Positions 25,545-33,975 of a stretch of 40,272 nt of DNA are shown one piece after another (the stretch's first letter is position 1; each line of letters opens with the position of its first letter). The DNA comes from Jannaschia seohaensis (lineage in GTDB: Bacteria > Pseudomonadota > Alphaproteobacteria > Rhodobacterales > Rhodobacteraceae). Made by a program: the position numbers and the translations under genes. The stretch covers positions 1 through 40,272 of the forward strand of contig NZ_UETC01000023.1 in NCBI RefSeq assembly GCF_900116765.1, in the 5' to 3' direction. Below the pieces are notes generated by a model, which ran no database searches, was not told the origin of the DNA, and worked only from the letters and a program-made list of their open reading frames with translations.

Positions 25545-27020
25545 TTATTGGAAGACAGTACCGGAGAGGTCGAAGTCATCGACCGCCCCGTCGCCCCGAA
25601 TGAAGATCCGGTGGTTGAATCGCACGTAGTTGAGTTCGCCAGACGGATCTTCGAGCAATTCGCCAAGGGCTCCCTCGTTCGGGCCTTCGGTGATGATAAA
25701 ATAGCCATCAGCCGTGTTGGCCACATTGGCAGGCGCGGGATCCGATCCGCTGGTCAATGCGGAGAACTGCACAAACACATATTTGTCGCCCTCTTTGCGG
25801 ATCTCGATGTTTTGGGAATTCCCCTTGAAGACGCCGACGAAGGGATCGAGCACAGCCGGATCGACACCCGCTGCGACCGGAGAGTCGGCCTCGATTCCCG
25901 TAAAGGCTTTGACCATTGCATTCGCAACTTTCTTGTAGGCCTCGGATCCGCGATCGCTGTGGACCAAAACCACCACGGCAAAGTCGCGATCCGGGATCAG
26001 CTGCAGGAAGGAACGCGTGCCGGGCCAATTCCCGCCGTGGCTGGGGCTGGTGATCCCGTCGTAATCGTGGATGAACCATGTCAACCCGGTAAAGTCGCCG
26101 GCCTCAGCCTCGACTGCCGGAGCGTGGGCATAGTCCAGCGCTTCTTCGGACAGCAGCTGGTTCCCGGCGGCGTCCTTGCCGTCCAGCTGAAAGCGGGCGT
26201 ATTTCAGCATGTCGTTAATCGTCGACCGGAGCGCGCCGGAGGCTGCGGACTCTCTGATCAACGGAATGTAGTACGGCTCGAGATCGTTGATGTTGCCATC
26301 GCCGTAGATCGGCGGATGACCCCATGCGTAATCCTTGGCCGGCGGGGTGGCGTCGTAGTTAAAGGATGACGACTCCATGCCGAGCGGGGTGAGCAGGTTC
26401 TCTTCGATCAGGTCCTCGATCGGCTTTCCGCCGGCATGCGACACCACATGGGTTGCGAAGGTGATGCTGGTGTTGTTGTACATCCAGGTTTGACCGAACG
26501 GATAGAGCTGCTCGACGTAAGCCGCCTGGAGCATGACCTTCTCGCTGATCGACCCGCCCGGAGGAACACGAAGGAACCCATGGTCGCCATACCAGCCAGC
26601 GCGATGGTGGAACAGGTCAACGACCCGGGCTTTCGACGTTGCTTCTGCATCCGCGACCCTCCACCACGGCAGGAGGTCGACGACACGCGCGTTCAAATCC
26701 AGTTCGCCCCGTTCGGACAGCTGCAGGGCCACCGTCGACAGGAAAGTTTTGGTCACAGAGCCAATTTGAAATTGGGTATCAGGGGTAACGGCCTCGTCGG
26801 TGCCTACCTTGGTGATGCCGAGGCCGGCGCTGTAGGTGTTGGGCCCATGGATGACCCCGACACCAAGCCCCGGGATGTTCATTTCATTGATCAGTTCAGC
26901 AGTTTCGGCGAGGACCGCATCAAATGTCGCCTGGCCCTCTTCTTGTGTCATGGCCTGCTGTGCGAGTGCCGGTGTGACGCACAGTAGCGACGAAACAAGC
27001 AGGGCAGGTAGTGGTTTCAT
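25545..27020 (-). CDS. Exported serine beta-lactamase-fold hydrolase (class C / PF00144 type)
   Basis: The 491-residue protein has a signal peptide (MKPLPALLVSSLLCVTPALA, cleavage after ALA). The catalytic motifs are Ser88-Val-Thr-Lys91 in FQIGSVTKTF, Tyr181-Asn-Asn183 in WMYNNTSITF, and His328-Gly-Gly in SPSHGGNWPG in place of KTG. That set is typical of the class C/esterase/D-peptidase group, so it could be a peptidase, esterase or beta-lactamase. A C-terminal beta-rich domain of about 100 residues follows (PFVGVFKGNSQNIEIRKEGD). It acts in the periplasm. The start is the ATG at 27020; an ATG ten codons earlier is possible. It is second in line after the class A-like gene, 130 bp apart with a hairpin between. 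Confidence 0.85.
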   Translation of the reverse strand: MKPLPALLVSSLLCVTPALAQQAMTQEEGQATFDAVLAETAELINEMNIPGLGVGVIHGPNTYSAGLGITKVGTDEAVTPDTQFQIGSVTKTFLSTVALQLSERGELDLNARVVDLLPWWRVADAEATSKARVVDLFHHRAGWYGDHGFLRVPPGGSISEKVMLQAAYVEQLYPFGQTWMYNNTSITFATHVVSHAGGKPIEDLIEENLLTPLGMESSSFNYDATPPAKDYAWGHPPIYGDGNINDLEPYYIPLIRESAASGALRSTINDMLKYARFQLDGKDAAGNQLLSEEALDYAHAPAVEAEAGDFTGLTWFIHDYDGITSPSHGGNWPGTRSFLQLIPDRDFAVVVLVHSDRGSEAYKKVANAMVKAFTGIEADSPVAAGVDPAVLDPFVGVFKGNSQNIEIRKEGDKYVFVQFSALTSGSDPAPANVANTADGYFIITEGPNEGALGELLEDPSGELNYVRFNHRIFIRGDGAVDDFDLSGTVFQ

Positions 27021-27098
27021 TAGGTTCTTCACTCGATTTTTCCTTTGCATTGGAGTTTTCTTGGCGGGATAACGATGGCTCTTGGCGGAGAGTTCTGT

Positions 27099-27141
27099 CT
27101 TCGCCGTGCAGGAGCGCACTGGCAGATCCTGCACGGCGAAG
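27099..27141 (-). terminator. Strong 15-bp-stem hairpin between the two beta-lactamase-fold genes
   Basis: CTTCGCCGTGCAGGA and TCCTGCACGGCGAAG pair perfectly around a 13-base loop, starting 9 bp after the stop of the class A-like gene. It lacks a T run. It probably stops or attenuates transcription into the second gene, or protects the upstream mRNA end, giving the two genes different expression levels. Confidence 0.6.
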
Positions 27142-27150
27142 TTTCCCCGC

Positions 27151-28167
27151 TTACTGCTTCGCCATCTGCCCGACATTGAAGTAGTCGAACAGCGACCGGG
27201 CGACCTCGGCAATTGCCCGATCCCTGTCCGCCTCGGATGTCTCGCTGCTCTTGGTGAACACGGCGATTGCAAACCGGCGACCGTCGGGGAGCGTGATATA
27301 GCCGACGTCATTGGCCACTCCCCCGATGGTTCCGGTCTTGTTCCCCACGGGCGTTCCACGGGGCAGCAGGCCCTTGAGCCGGCCAGCGCCGGTGCGCGTG
27401 CGCGACATGACGTCAATCAGGAAGTCGCGGCTCTCGGCGCTTGTCGCAGCGCCACTGTCGATGGCAAGCAGGAGTTCCAGCATCGCAAGCGGCGTTGCCT
27501 GGTCGCGGGGATCCGCCTCGAAGTCCAGATTGCGGTCAGCCTGGATCTTCAAGAGTTCCGGCCGGGCCATGAAGACCTCTGTGGCGAGTTTATGCGTGGC
27601 CGGTCCCGGCAAACCATAGAACTCCCCGATGATCTCGCCGGTGGGCCGATCGACTCTGATATCGCTGATCCCGATCCTGCGCAGATATTCGGTTACTGCG
27701 GCGGGTCCGCCGGCCAGCCCCATCGAGATGTCGGTCGCCGTGTTATCGCTCTCCGTGATCATCACCTCGATCACGTTCGCGATCGACAACTGGAGCCCAG
27801 GGTGAACGAATGTGCCGTTCAGCGCAGCGTCCCCGATCATCATCATGTCGAGTGTGACATCGACCATCTGGTCGAGGCTGAGTTCGCCTTTGTCGACGCG
27901 ATCCAATACCGCAGCGGCGATCGCAACCTTGTAGGTGCTGGCCATGACGAAGGTTTCATCGCCATTGAACGCGATGACGTCGTCGCCACCGATTTCCTGC
28001 GCCGCGAAGCCGATGCGCCCGGCAAGCTTCGTCGCGACCCGCTCGATCGCGGCTCCGACGGACTGTCCTTCCGCTGTCTGGGCATAAGCCGGACCGAAGG
28101 TCGCCGCTGAAACAGTCATCAGCCCGGCAATAAGTATCGAATTCAAAAGGGATTTTTTGACCTTCAT
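27151..28167 (-). CDS. Class A beta-lactamase-like serine hydrolase with an altered omega loop
   Basis: The 338-residue protein has a signal peptide ending near AYAQ30. The motifs are Ser77-Thr-Tyr-Lys80 (VMASTYKVAIA), Ser140-Asp-Asn142 (ITESDNTATD) and Lys277-Thr-Gly279 (VGNKTGTIGG), the complete set for the class A fold. The omega loop reads RVDRPTGEIIGEF; the position of the general-base Glu166 after D-R-x is Thr176, with Glu178 two residues on. Normal class A enzymes need that Glu to release the product, so hydrolysis may be slow or use Glu178. GGAGGA lies 7 bases before the ATG at 28167. First gene after the divergent AraC regulator, so it is likely under its control. Confidence 0.88.
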   Translation of the reverse strand: MKVKKSLLNSILIAGLMTVSAATFGPAYAQTAEGQSVGAAIERVATKLAGRIGFAAQEIGGDDVIAFNGDETFVMASTYKVAIAAAVLDRVDKGELSLDQMVDVTLDMMMIGDAALNGTFVHPGLQLSIANVIEVMITESDNTATDISMGLAGGPAAVTEYLRRIGISDIRVDRPTGEIIGEFYGLPGPATHKLATEVFMARPELLKIQADRNLDFEADPRDQATPLAMLELLLAIDSGAATSAESRDFLIDVMSRTRTGAGRLKGLLPRGTPVGNKTGTIGGVANDVGYITLPDGRRFAIAVFTKSSETSEADRDRAIAEVARSLFDYFNVGQMAKQ

Positions 28168-28360
28168 GATGTTTTCCTCCGGCATTTCCTGGCTCCAACG
28201 CATTCCGAGATCACCAGGGCCGCGTGGCCATCGCCCGAGTCTCCTGATCTATGGCTTGTTGGCTAACATGCCCGCGCCGCAACCTGTTTGCGGCTCATGC
28301 CACCTGTGTCATAAACATGGCCCACAAGGTTAACCTCAGGGCGTTGAGGGAGCAGCAAGA
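28168..28360. promoter_or_regulatory. Divergent promoter region with AraC-like direct repeats
   Basis: This 193-bp gap separates the class A-like gene (-) and the AraC gene (+). It holds two related direct elements, TTGTTGGCTAACATGCC (28256-28272) and TTTGCGGCTCATGCC (28287-28301). Their shared GGCT starts lie 31 bp apart, near three helical turns, which is the phasing expected of AraC half-sites. Binding is inferred, not shown. Confidence 0.4.
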
Positions 28361-29380
28361 ATGAGCAAGAAATCTGGCCCGAGGTTCACGCGCGGGATGT
28401 TGATTCTGTCACCGTTCGCAAAGGCTTTCACCTCGCGGGGCGGCGATATTGAGGCGCTCCTGGTCCGAAACGGTATTCCCGTCGGTGCGCTGACCGACCC
28501 TGCGATGCTGGTTGACGCGTCCGCCTGTTATTCCGCCATGGAGGATATGGCGGAAACGCTCGGCGATCCGTATTTTGGCGCAAAGGTGGCAATCGAAACA
28601 GCGAGGAAAGGAACGCCGGCATTCCGGGATTCGGCGGCCCATGCTCTCAACTTGGGAGATTTTCTGTCCCGGGTGGTGGTGGAAGTCTCAAAGCAGGTTG
28701 ATAACGTGCGGTACTCCGTTTCCATCACACCCGGCATTGTAAACTTCGACATTCACCGCACCGTCAAGGTTACCAAGCCGTCGACACAGTTGGATGCAGT
28801 CGGCGTCGCGCTTTATGTGACTTTGATGAAGAAAGGGATGGGAGAAACTTTCAACCCAAAAGACATCCTTATCACTGTACCGACCACCCAGGGGCTTCTG
28901 CCGGGCATTCTTCCGAAACAGGCGCTCGTCACATCCCAGATCGACGGAATGCGAATTTCATTTCCGCCGCACTGGCTTTGGGCACCGTTCTCACTGGACT
29001 GGGACTTGGTGAAGGCGTCACGAGGGGAGTTTGCCACAGATGGCGCCAGCGAAGCGACCCTCTCCTATCTTCGCGGCATGCTGAGGGACAACATCGCTTA
29101 TCAGGATCTGACACTGCCGGACTTTGCCTCGATCTGCCGCATGCATCCACGCCGCATCCAGCGCATCCTGTGGGCTCTGGGCACCTCCTACAGTCAACTG
29201 AAGGACGACGTGCGCCAGAGCGTCACCGAAGACCTCTTGTCGAGCACGACCCTGCCCGTTGCGCAAATCGCCGTGCAGGTAGGTCTCTCCGGCCCAGCCG
29301 CCCTTGACCGTGCATTCAGGCGGTGGACCGGTAGGACGCCGACACAATTCAGGGCAGAATCGAAGCCCGAACAGGTCTAA
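28361..29380 (+). CDS. AraC-family transcription regulator with N-terminal Arabinose_bd-type domain
   Basis: The 339-residue protein starts MSKKSGPRFTRGMLILSPFA. Residues about 20-210 form the OruR/ArgR-like ligand domain (RNGIPVGALTDPAMLVDASA; YFGAKVAIETARKGT). Residues about 235-330 are the double HTH (LTLPDFASICRMHPRRIQRI, then PVAQIAVQVGLSGPAALDRA and FRRWTGRTPTQFRAE). It is divergent from the two beta-lactamase-fold genes and is the obvious candidate for their control. AraC control of beta-lactamase genes is less usual than control by AmpR or BlaR. No dedicated ribosome site stands out beyond GGGAGCAGCAAG before the ATG. Confidence 0.85.
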   Translation: MSKKSGPRFTRGMLILSPFAKAFTSRGGDIEALLVRNGIPVGALTDPAMLVDASACYSAMEDMAETLGDPYFGAKVAIETARKGTPAFRDSAAHALNLGDFLSRVVVEVSKQVDNVRYSVSITPGIVNFDIHRTVKVTKPSTQLDAVGVALYVTLMKKGMGETFNPKDILITVPTTQGLLPGILPKQALVTSQIDGMRISFPPHWLWAPFSLDWDLVKASRGEFATDGASEATLSYLRGMLRDNIAYQDLTLPDFASICRMHPRRIQRILWALGTSYSQLKDDVRQSVTEDLLSSTTLPVAQIAVQVGLSGPAALDRAFRRWTGRTPTQFRAESKPEQV

Positions 29381-29468
29381 CCTGCCCCCCGCGAAATCCC
29401 TCACGGTGATTTAGGGTAAGTGCCGACCCTGAAGGAGTAGACGAATGGGGAAGAGCCGTTTCTGTCGT

Positions 29469-29627
29469 TACGACTACAACACGGTCAGACCGCAATCATC
29501 GCTGGGCAACCAGACACCGCTGCAAGTGTGCCGGACGCTTGAGCAATTTGAGGGCTCCGCGCCCGGCGCGCTTGCGCAAGACAGGCAACCCGAATACCCA
29601 GATCCAACCTGCAGACTCTCATTATGA
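29469..29627 (+). pseudogene. C-terminal remnant of an IS3-family transposase (first type)
   Basis: The frame reads DYNTVRPQSSLGNQTPLQV, then LEQFEGSAPGALAQ and a closing RLSL, the C-terminal end of an IS3-group OrfB transposase (consensus YNxxRPHSSLGxxTP). The DDE residues lie upstream and are gone, and no terminal inverted repeat was recognised. It marks an old insertion just after the AraC gene. Confidence 0.8.
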
Positions 29628-29699
29628 CGGAGGGATCTCGCGGGGGCAGGTCACGTCGCGTGTTTACGCTCAACTCATAAACTGGGGACAAGTCTTCCG

Positions 29700-30833
29700 A
29701 TGTTTTTTGGCGTAGATGAGGCGAAGTTCAAGGCCTGTGTTCTATTGTTTGTCACAAGTCTTGTAATTGTGGGCTGCGGTCCGGCGGAACGCGGGATAAT
29801 CGGCCTGGCAGCCGAACCTCAGAATGGTGATGCTGCCGAAAATCTCAGAAAGCACGAGATCTTCATCCTGACCTCGCGTGCTCCGGACAGTGATTCAACC
29901 ATTTTGTTCTCGGGAAAACGATCTTCCAAAATTGGGTTGGCGGCACTGACGGTCAGTGTGCCCCCGAACCACACACCCGGCAAGATAGAGAGCCCCCGGT
30001 CCGGCATCCCCCGTCCAACGGAGCATTTCGCCGCAACCGATTCAGCAATCTTTGCGTCCGAAGCCGATTTCGTCTCCGCCTTGCAGGCAGAATTGAACCG
30101 GCGCTCTGTCCATAACCGGAACGTTTTGGTTTTTGTGCATGGCTACAACACAACCTTGTCAGAAGCAGTTCTTCGGATGGGTCAATTCGTCGAGGATTCC
30201 GGCTATGAGGGTGTTCCAGTTTTGTTCAGTTGGGCCTCTGGCGGCCATTTGTTGGACTATGTTTATGACATGAACAGCGTCCTGATCGCGCGGGACGACC
30301 TGTTGCTCGGTGCTAATCTTATCTCGCAAACCAACGCACAAGCCGTTGATGTTCTATCGCATTCCATGGGCAATCTGCTGACGGTCGAAGCAATGCGACA
30401 GGCAAAACTTAACGGCACCTTGAACCGGACAGGTCGGCTTCGCCATGTCATTTTGGCGGCACCCGACATTGACGCCGATCTGTTCCGGCAGCAGCTGGCA
30501 CCGTTTGCCGACAATGAGCGGAAGTTTTACATTCTTATCTCTCACGACGACCGGGCTCTGAGTTTTTCCCGGCTTCTTGCGCGAGGAGTGCCGCGGGTCG
30601 GCAATGAGGACGTCGAAGACCTGGCCGGACTTGGCGTGACAGTCTTAGATCTGTCTGAGATCGACGTGAATGGTTCAAACCACTCAAAATTCGCAGACTC
30701 GCCCGAGATAGTGCAGTTGATTGGCAAGAGATTAAGCGTCGATGGAGTGGGGACGAGGAACGGTTCGGATCCACTCCTCTCGTCGGTGCTGATGCTGCCG
30801 ATTACAGTCACCGCAGCGACGTTGGCCCGGTGA
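29700..30833 (+). CDS. DUF900-type alpha/beta hydrolase lipoprotein
   Basis: A 377-residue exported protein. The N-terminal hydrophobic stretch (ACVLLFVTSLVIVGC) ends in a lipobox with Cys near residue 22, so it is probably a lipoprotein. The DUF900 core follows: NVLVFVHGYNTTLSEAVLRM, VPVLFSWASGG, nucleophile region VDVLSHSMGNLLTVEAM, then HVILAAPDIDADLFRQQL and ISHDDRALSFSRLL with the Asp. A near-final His (NGSNHSKFADSPE) could complete the triad. This is a diverged relative of the hydrolase at 36303-37352. Lipase, esterase or peptidase activity is possible; no substrate is known. The ATG has GGGGA about 10 bases before it. Confidence 0.8.
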   Translation: MFFGVDEAKFKACVLLFVTSLVIVGCGPAERGIIGLAAEPQNGDAAENLRKHEIFILTSRAPDSDSTILFSGKRSSKIGLAALTVSVPPNHTPGKIESPRSGIPRPTEHFAATDSAIFASEADFVSALQAELNRRSVHNRNVLVFVHGYNTTLSEAVLRMGQFVEDSGYEGVPVLFSWASGGHLLDYVYDMNSVLIARDDLLLGANLISQTNAQAVDVLSHSMGNLLTVEAMRQAKLNGTLNRTGRLRHVILAAPDIDADLFRQQLAPFADNERKFYILISHDDRALSFSRLLARGVPRVGNEDVEDLAGLGVTVLDLSEIDVNGSNHSKFADSPEIVQLIGKRLSVDGVGTRNGSDPLLSSVLMLPITVTAATLAR

Positions 30834-30845
30834 CCGACGCAACGT

Positions 30846-30998
30846 ATGAGCATCAACGAGCGAACTCTGGGTCATATCTTAAACGTCAACGCAATGGTTG
30901 CGTTGAAGGACCCCGCGACGAAGGCGTTTGACCTCTTGCCGGTCAAGCCATCGGACATCATCACGGATCATGCAACCAAGACAAAAGAGTGGTTTTAA
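30846..30998 (+). CDS. Possible 50-residue protein of unknown function
   Basis: The frame reads MSINERTLGHILNVNAMVAL, then KDPATKAFDLLPVKPSDIIT and a short tail ending KEWF. It starts 13 bp after the hydrolase stop and its last four bases overlap the stop codon of the facing lipoprotein gene. Composition is protein-like but no ribosome site is clear. It may be the N-terminal scrap of a longer gene. Confidence 0.35.
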   Translation: MSINERTLGHILNVNAMVALKDPATKAFDLLPVKPSDIITDHATKTKEWF

Positions 30999-31471
30999 TC
31001 GCCAGCCTTCACCATCATGGCGTCGCTGATTTCGAACAAGCGCGTGTTGCCACAGATCACGATGACTGAGCGCAGGCGGGAGGCTGGTGCAACTGCTGTC
31101 ATTGAAACCGTCTGGGTATCCAGCACCTGTGCAACCATTCCGTCCGGCGGCGTCGTGGAAATCACCGCGAAGACCGATGGCACTGCAGAACGATCTGCCT
31201 TTCCGATTTTCAGGCCGACGGTATATCCTGGTGTGGGCAGCGTGAGATCGCCACTCACGAAAAGGAGGGGGGATGCCCCATCATGCGGAGCCGGGGTGAG
31301 TTGTACGACCCAGTTGCTGCTTTCGATCACAGGGCAATCATTGGTTGGCGTCGAGGAAGACATTTCGCGCTCGCTCTGGGCTTGATCCGACTGGTTTTGC
31401 GCATTGCACGCAGTCGTGGCAAGCATCGGTAAAACCGCCAGACAGAGGACTAAAGCTTTCGATTGTATCAT
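30995..31471 (-). CDS. Small lipoprotein of unknown function
   Basis: The 158-residue product has a lipoprotein signal (MIQSKALVLCLAVLPMLATT then AC at residue 22), followed by a polar Gln/Ser-rich linker and a beta-rich domain (VVQLTPAPHDGASPLLFVSG; DLTLPTPGYTVGLKIGKAD). AAGGAGGA lies 7 bases before the ATG, one of the best ribosome sites here. I do not recognise the domain. It probably sits in the outer or inner membrane facing the periplasm. Confidence 0.75.
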   Translation of the reverse strand: MIQSKALVLCLAVLPMLATTACNAQNQSDQAQSEREMSSSTPTNDCPVIESSNWVVQLTPAPHDGASPLLFVSGDLTLPTPGYTVGLKIGKADRSAVPSVFAVISTTPPDGMVAQVLDTQTVSMTAVAPASRLRSVIVICGNTRLFEISDAMMVKAGD

Positions 31472-31749
31472 GACTGGGTCCTCCTTAAGCTAAACCCTTT
31501 TCGCCGCCGCTTTTGCGTCGCCCGACATCAAGAGCTTCTGATTCGCAGCAGCTTGTGACGTCCTTTTAGTACGATTCTGTTCACAGCATGCCCCCCGAAT
31601 GCCTTTGGCACGGCAAAGAATGTATAGGTCCAAATGGCTAACAGCGGCTAACAAACAATAGTAGAGAGAATTTTGACTCGCTGCAGCCGGGAAACAAGAT
31701 CCAATTCCTACGCTGGCGAAATCCACCTGGTGCGTTTGGAATCGTGGTC

Positions 31750-32321
31750 GGGTACCATTCGGCTCGCCTGTCGAGGTCTCGGTCAGCACCGGTCAACCCA
31801 GCGGAACGTGCTGCAAGGCCGCGACAATGATGATACGCCAACCGCGGACATCATCGCACTTGCCTCTGAATGCAGGCGCTACGGATATCCGCATTGACAG
31901 GAAGTTCCGCTCAACGGATGTCATCGACGTGCTGTCCGACCTTTTCATCCTGCAGGGCGTACCCGATCATATCAGTCCCGAAAACGGTCCTGACTCCATC
32001 GCCAAGGCCGTGAGAGGTTTGATGGCTGCTGTCGGATCAAAGACCGCGTGAATCGAGCCTGGCAGTCCGTGGGAGAAAGGCCACTGCGGGAGCTTCACCG
32101 AGAAGGTCCCCGACGAACTCCTGAACGGAGAGATCTTCTTCAGCCTCGCCGAGGCTAAGATCGCCATTGCGAGCTGGCGCCGGCACTGCAACACCAAACG
32201 CCCGCACTCACCGCTGGGCTATCGGCCACGAGCCCCGGAGGTCGTGAAGTGGCCAGCATCGCCATCCGGCCCCACTTCGCTGGCCACCCCGAGCGTAGCG
32301 CCAAGACCCGTCCTGCACTAA
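31750..32321 (+). pseudogene. Internally deleted IS3-family transposase (second type)
   Basis: The plus strand reads an OrfB start (ACRGLGQHRSTQRN-like; TADIIALASECRRYGYP). In mid-gene, near 31897, it jumps in another frame straight to RKFRSTDVIDVLSDLFILQG, then VPDHISPENGPDSIAKAV, an altered copy of the second DDE strand (normally RSDNGPEF). A TGA at 32049 interrupts the frame, which then continues to RRHCNTKRPHSPLGYRPRAP and stops at 32321. About 400 bp including the first Asp are missing. It is a dead element of the IS3/IS407-like kind, of a different subgroup from the remnant at 29.5 kb. Confidence 0.8.
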
Positions 32322-32390
32322 GATTGAAGCCGGACCACCCGATTGGGGCAGGCCAACCAACCCAAGCCGCGCTATTGTGGAGTGTCTTCT

Positions 32391-32720
32391 ATGCTGTCTT
32401 TCGCCATCACCTTCGTAAGACTACTCAAAGCAATTATGCACTCTTGGAGTGTTCCGATGTTTCGGGCCAATTTGGCGCTGGCCGTGCTTATTCTGCTTTC
32501 TGCAACTCTGTTCTACCACTCTGTGGAAGGATGGTCGTGGATCGACGCATTGTATTTCAGTGTAACGACAATTTCGACCGTTGGTCTTGGTGATTTGTCG
32601 CCGCATACCGATTTAGGCAAGCTCTTCACGATCATCTACATCTTCGTTGGCGTTGGCGTTTTCGTCGCGCTGTTCGCTCAATTCGCGCGCGCTTTGTTGA
32701 AGGTGGAGGATGATAACTAA
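32391..32720 (+). CDS. Two-helix potassium-channel-type protein (Ion_trans_2)
   Basis: The 109-residue protein has an outer helix (NLALAVLILLSATLFYHSVE), a pore helix and filter (DALYFSVTTISTVGLGDLSP) and an inner helix (LFTIIYIFVGVGVFVALFAQ). The filter is Thr63-Val-Gly-Leu-Gly-Asp68, with Leu in place of the classical Tyr of TVGYGD. Such 2TM channels assemble as tetramers; the C-terminal regulatory RCK domain is absent. The ATG at 32391 follows GGAG by 9 bases; the frame opens 48 bases earlier in the IS remnant. It sits just after that remnant, so it may have been brought in or reactivated with it. Confidence 0.8.
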   Translation: MLSFAITFVRLLKAIMHSWSVPMFRANLALAVLILLSATLFYHSVEGWSWIDALYFSVTTISTVGLGDLSPHTDLGKLFTIIYIFVGVGVFVALFAQFARALLKVEDDN

Positions 32721-32926
32721 GAGCCACCCCACAAATCAACTGACGAAGTCTGATGATGCCTGAAAATCTAAAGCCATTACAGAAACGAAGAGCGTCCCTG
32801 GAGCTTGATTCCTGCAGGATGCTGATGCGACCAGTCGACACACACGAGGACGGTTGCGCTCAAATGCGGCCACAAATGCTTTAAGGTTAAGCCTTAACGA
32901 AGGCAAAATCTGGGAGCCCGGCGCAT

Positions 32927-33898
32927 TCATCTCTTTTTGAGGGTCTCTGACGGCGATTCCCCAAAGAAGTTGCGATATCGTTTGGCAAAGCGACCGCTGT
33001 GGGTGAAGCCAAGCGACAGGGCAACATCTTTGACTGAAGGTGGGACCCTTTCCGCCGCAAGGAATGCAGAGCGCGCTTGGGTAATTCTTTTCGCTTGCGA
33101 GTACGCAATTGGCGAAACGCCGTAGACTTCATTGAAACACAAGTGCAATGTTGTTGCTCCGACGTTAGCTGCCTTGCAAAGGTCAGCTATGCTTGGTGGA
33201 TTGGTCGTGCGGTCTTCAAACAGTCCTTCTGCGCGCCTGACAACTCGCACGGGGTCAAGATCGAGATGTGAAAATGCATTCTCGTCGATTGTCTTTGCTA
33301 TGATGAGACCGGCAATCTCAGAAAAAAGATCATTCTCGACGACAGCATCAAGTGCGAACTTACCGGGGCCTATACATCTGTCCAGCGACGCTTCTATCGT
33401 CTTCAGAATCCGCCTGTGAAACCTTGTGCCCAAATCTGAACCAAGGGTAATCCGTTGGTCGTTGAGGGCGATATCACCGATATATCGTCCGCTCAAATTG
33501 GCGCATACATCCCTCAGTCTAGATTTTCGCACACCCAATGCTAAGTTGTGTCTCCTTTCGCCGGTGGTGGAATATCCGTCAGGCCCGCCAGACAGAAAAA
33601 CATCGAACGGTCTTGCCAATTGACCGTTGAAAACGTAGTCGCCGAGCCAATCTACTGGTACCATCAAAACCATCCAGTCCTGGTGAGGCACGATGGTACT
33701 GGCCATTTTGGGCGCGACCTTGCTACGGAAGATAAGCAGATCCCGTCCAGTGACTTGCAGCATTTTGTACTCAAGGCGTCCTGGCGAGAGTTGGACCGCT
33801 TCGGCTTGAAGGGTGGGCAGGCCGCGCCAAAACTCCTGATGCGTCAGGTCGGTCTTCGCCGGAAAGTGCGTCAACTGCTTCGGTGGCCCCACAGTCAT
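32927..33898 (-). CDS. AraC-family transcription regulator
   Basis: The 323-residue protein starts MTVGPPKQLTHFPAK. Its long N-terminal domain (residues about 15-215) is without clear name. The C-terminal double HTH (residues about 225-322) reads PPSIADLCKAANVGATTLHL, CFNEVYGVSPIAYSQAKRIT, VKDVALSLGFTHSGRFAKRY and FFGESPSETLKKR. GAGAGG lies 4 bases before the ATG at 33898; a GTG at 33910 adds four residues. The layout is that of regulators such as EutR. The neighbours (potassium channel, M81 peptidase) offer no obvious target. Confidence 0.8.
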   Translation of the reverse strand: MTVGPPKQLTHFPAKTDLTHQEFWRGLPTLQAEAVQLSPGRLEYKMLQVTGRDLLIFRSKVAPKMASTIVPHQDWMVLMVPVDWLGDYVFNGQLARPFDVFLSGGPDGYSTTGERRHNLALGVRKSRLRDVCANLSGRYIGDIALNDQRITLGSDLGTRFHRRILKTIEASLDRCIGPGKFALDAVVENDLFSEIAGLIIAKTIDENAFSHLDLDPVRVVRRAEGLFEDRTTNPPSIADLCKAANVGATTLHLCFNEVYGVSPIAYSQAKRITQARSAFLAAERVPPSVKDVALSLGFTHSGRFAKRYRNFFGESPSETLKKR

Positions 33899-33975
33899 GA
33901 AACCTCTCACTGCTGGCGGATGTTCAGGAAAAACCTAGCGCCATCGATTCCTAGGTGAACTTGTAGCCGTCGGCG

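Noticed and set aside
31490-31841. Minus-strand frames of 99 and 67 codons
   Set aside because: Overlap the IS3 transposase remnant on the plus strand, which explains the DNA better.
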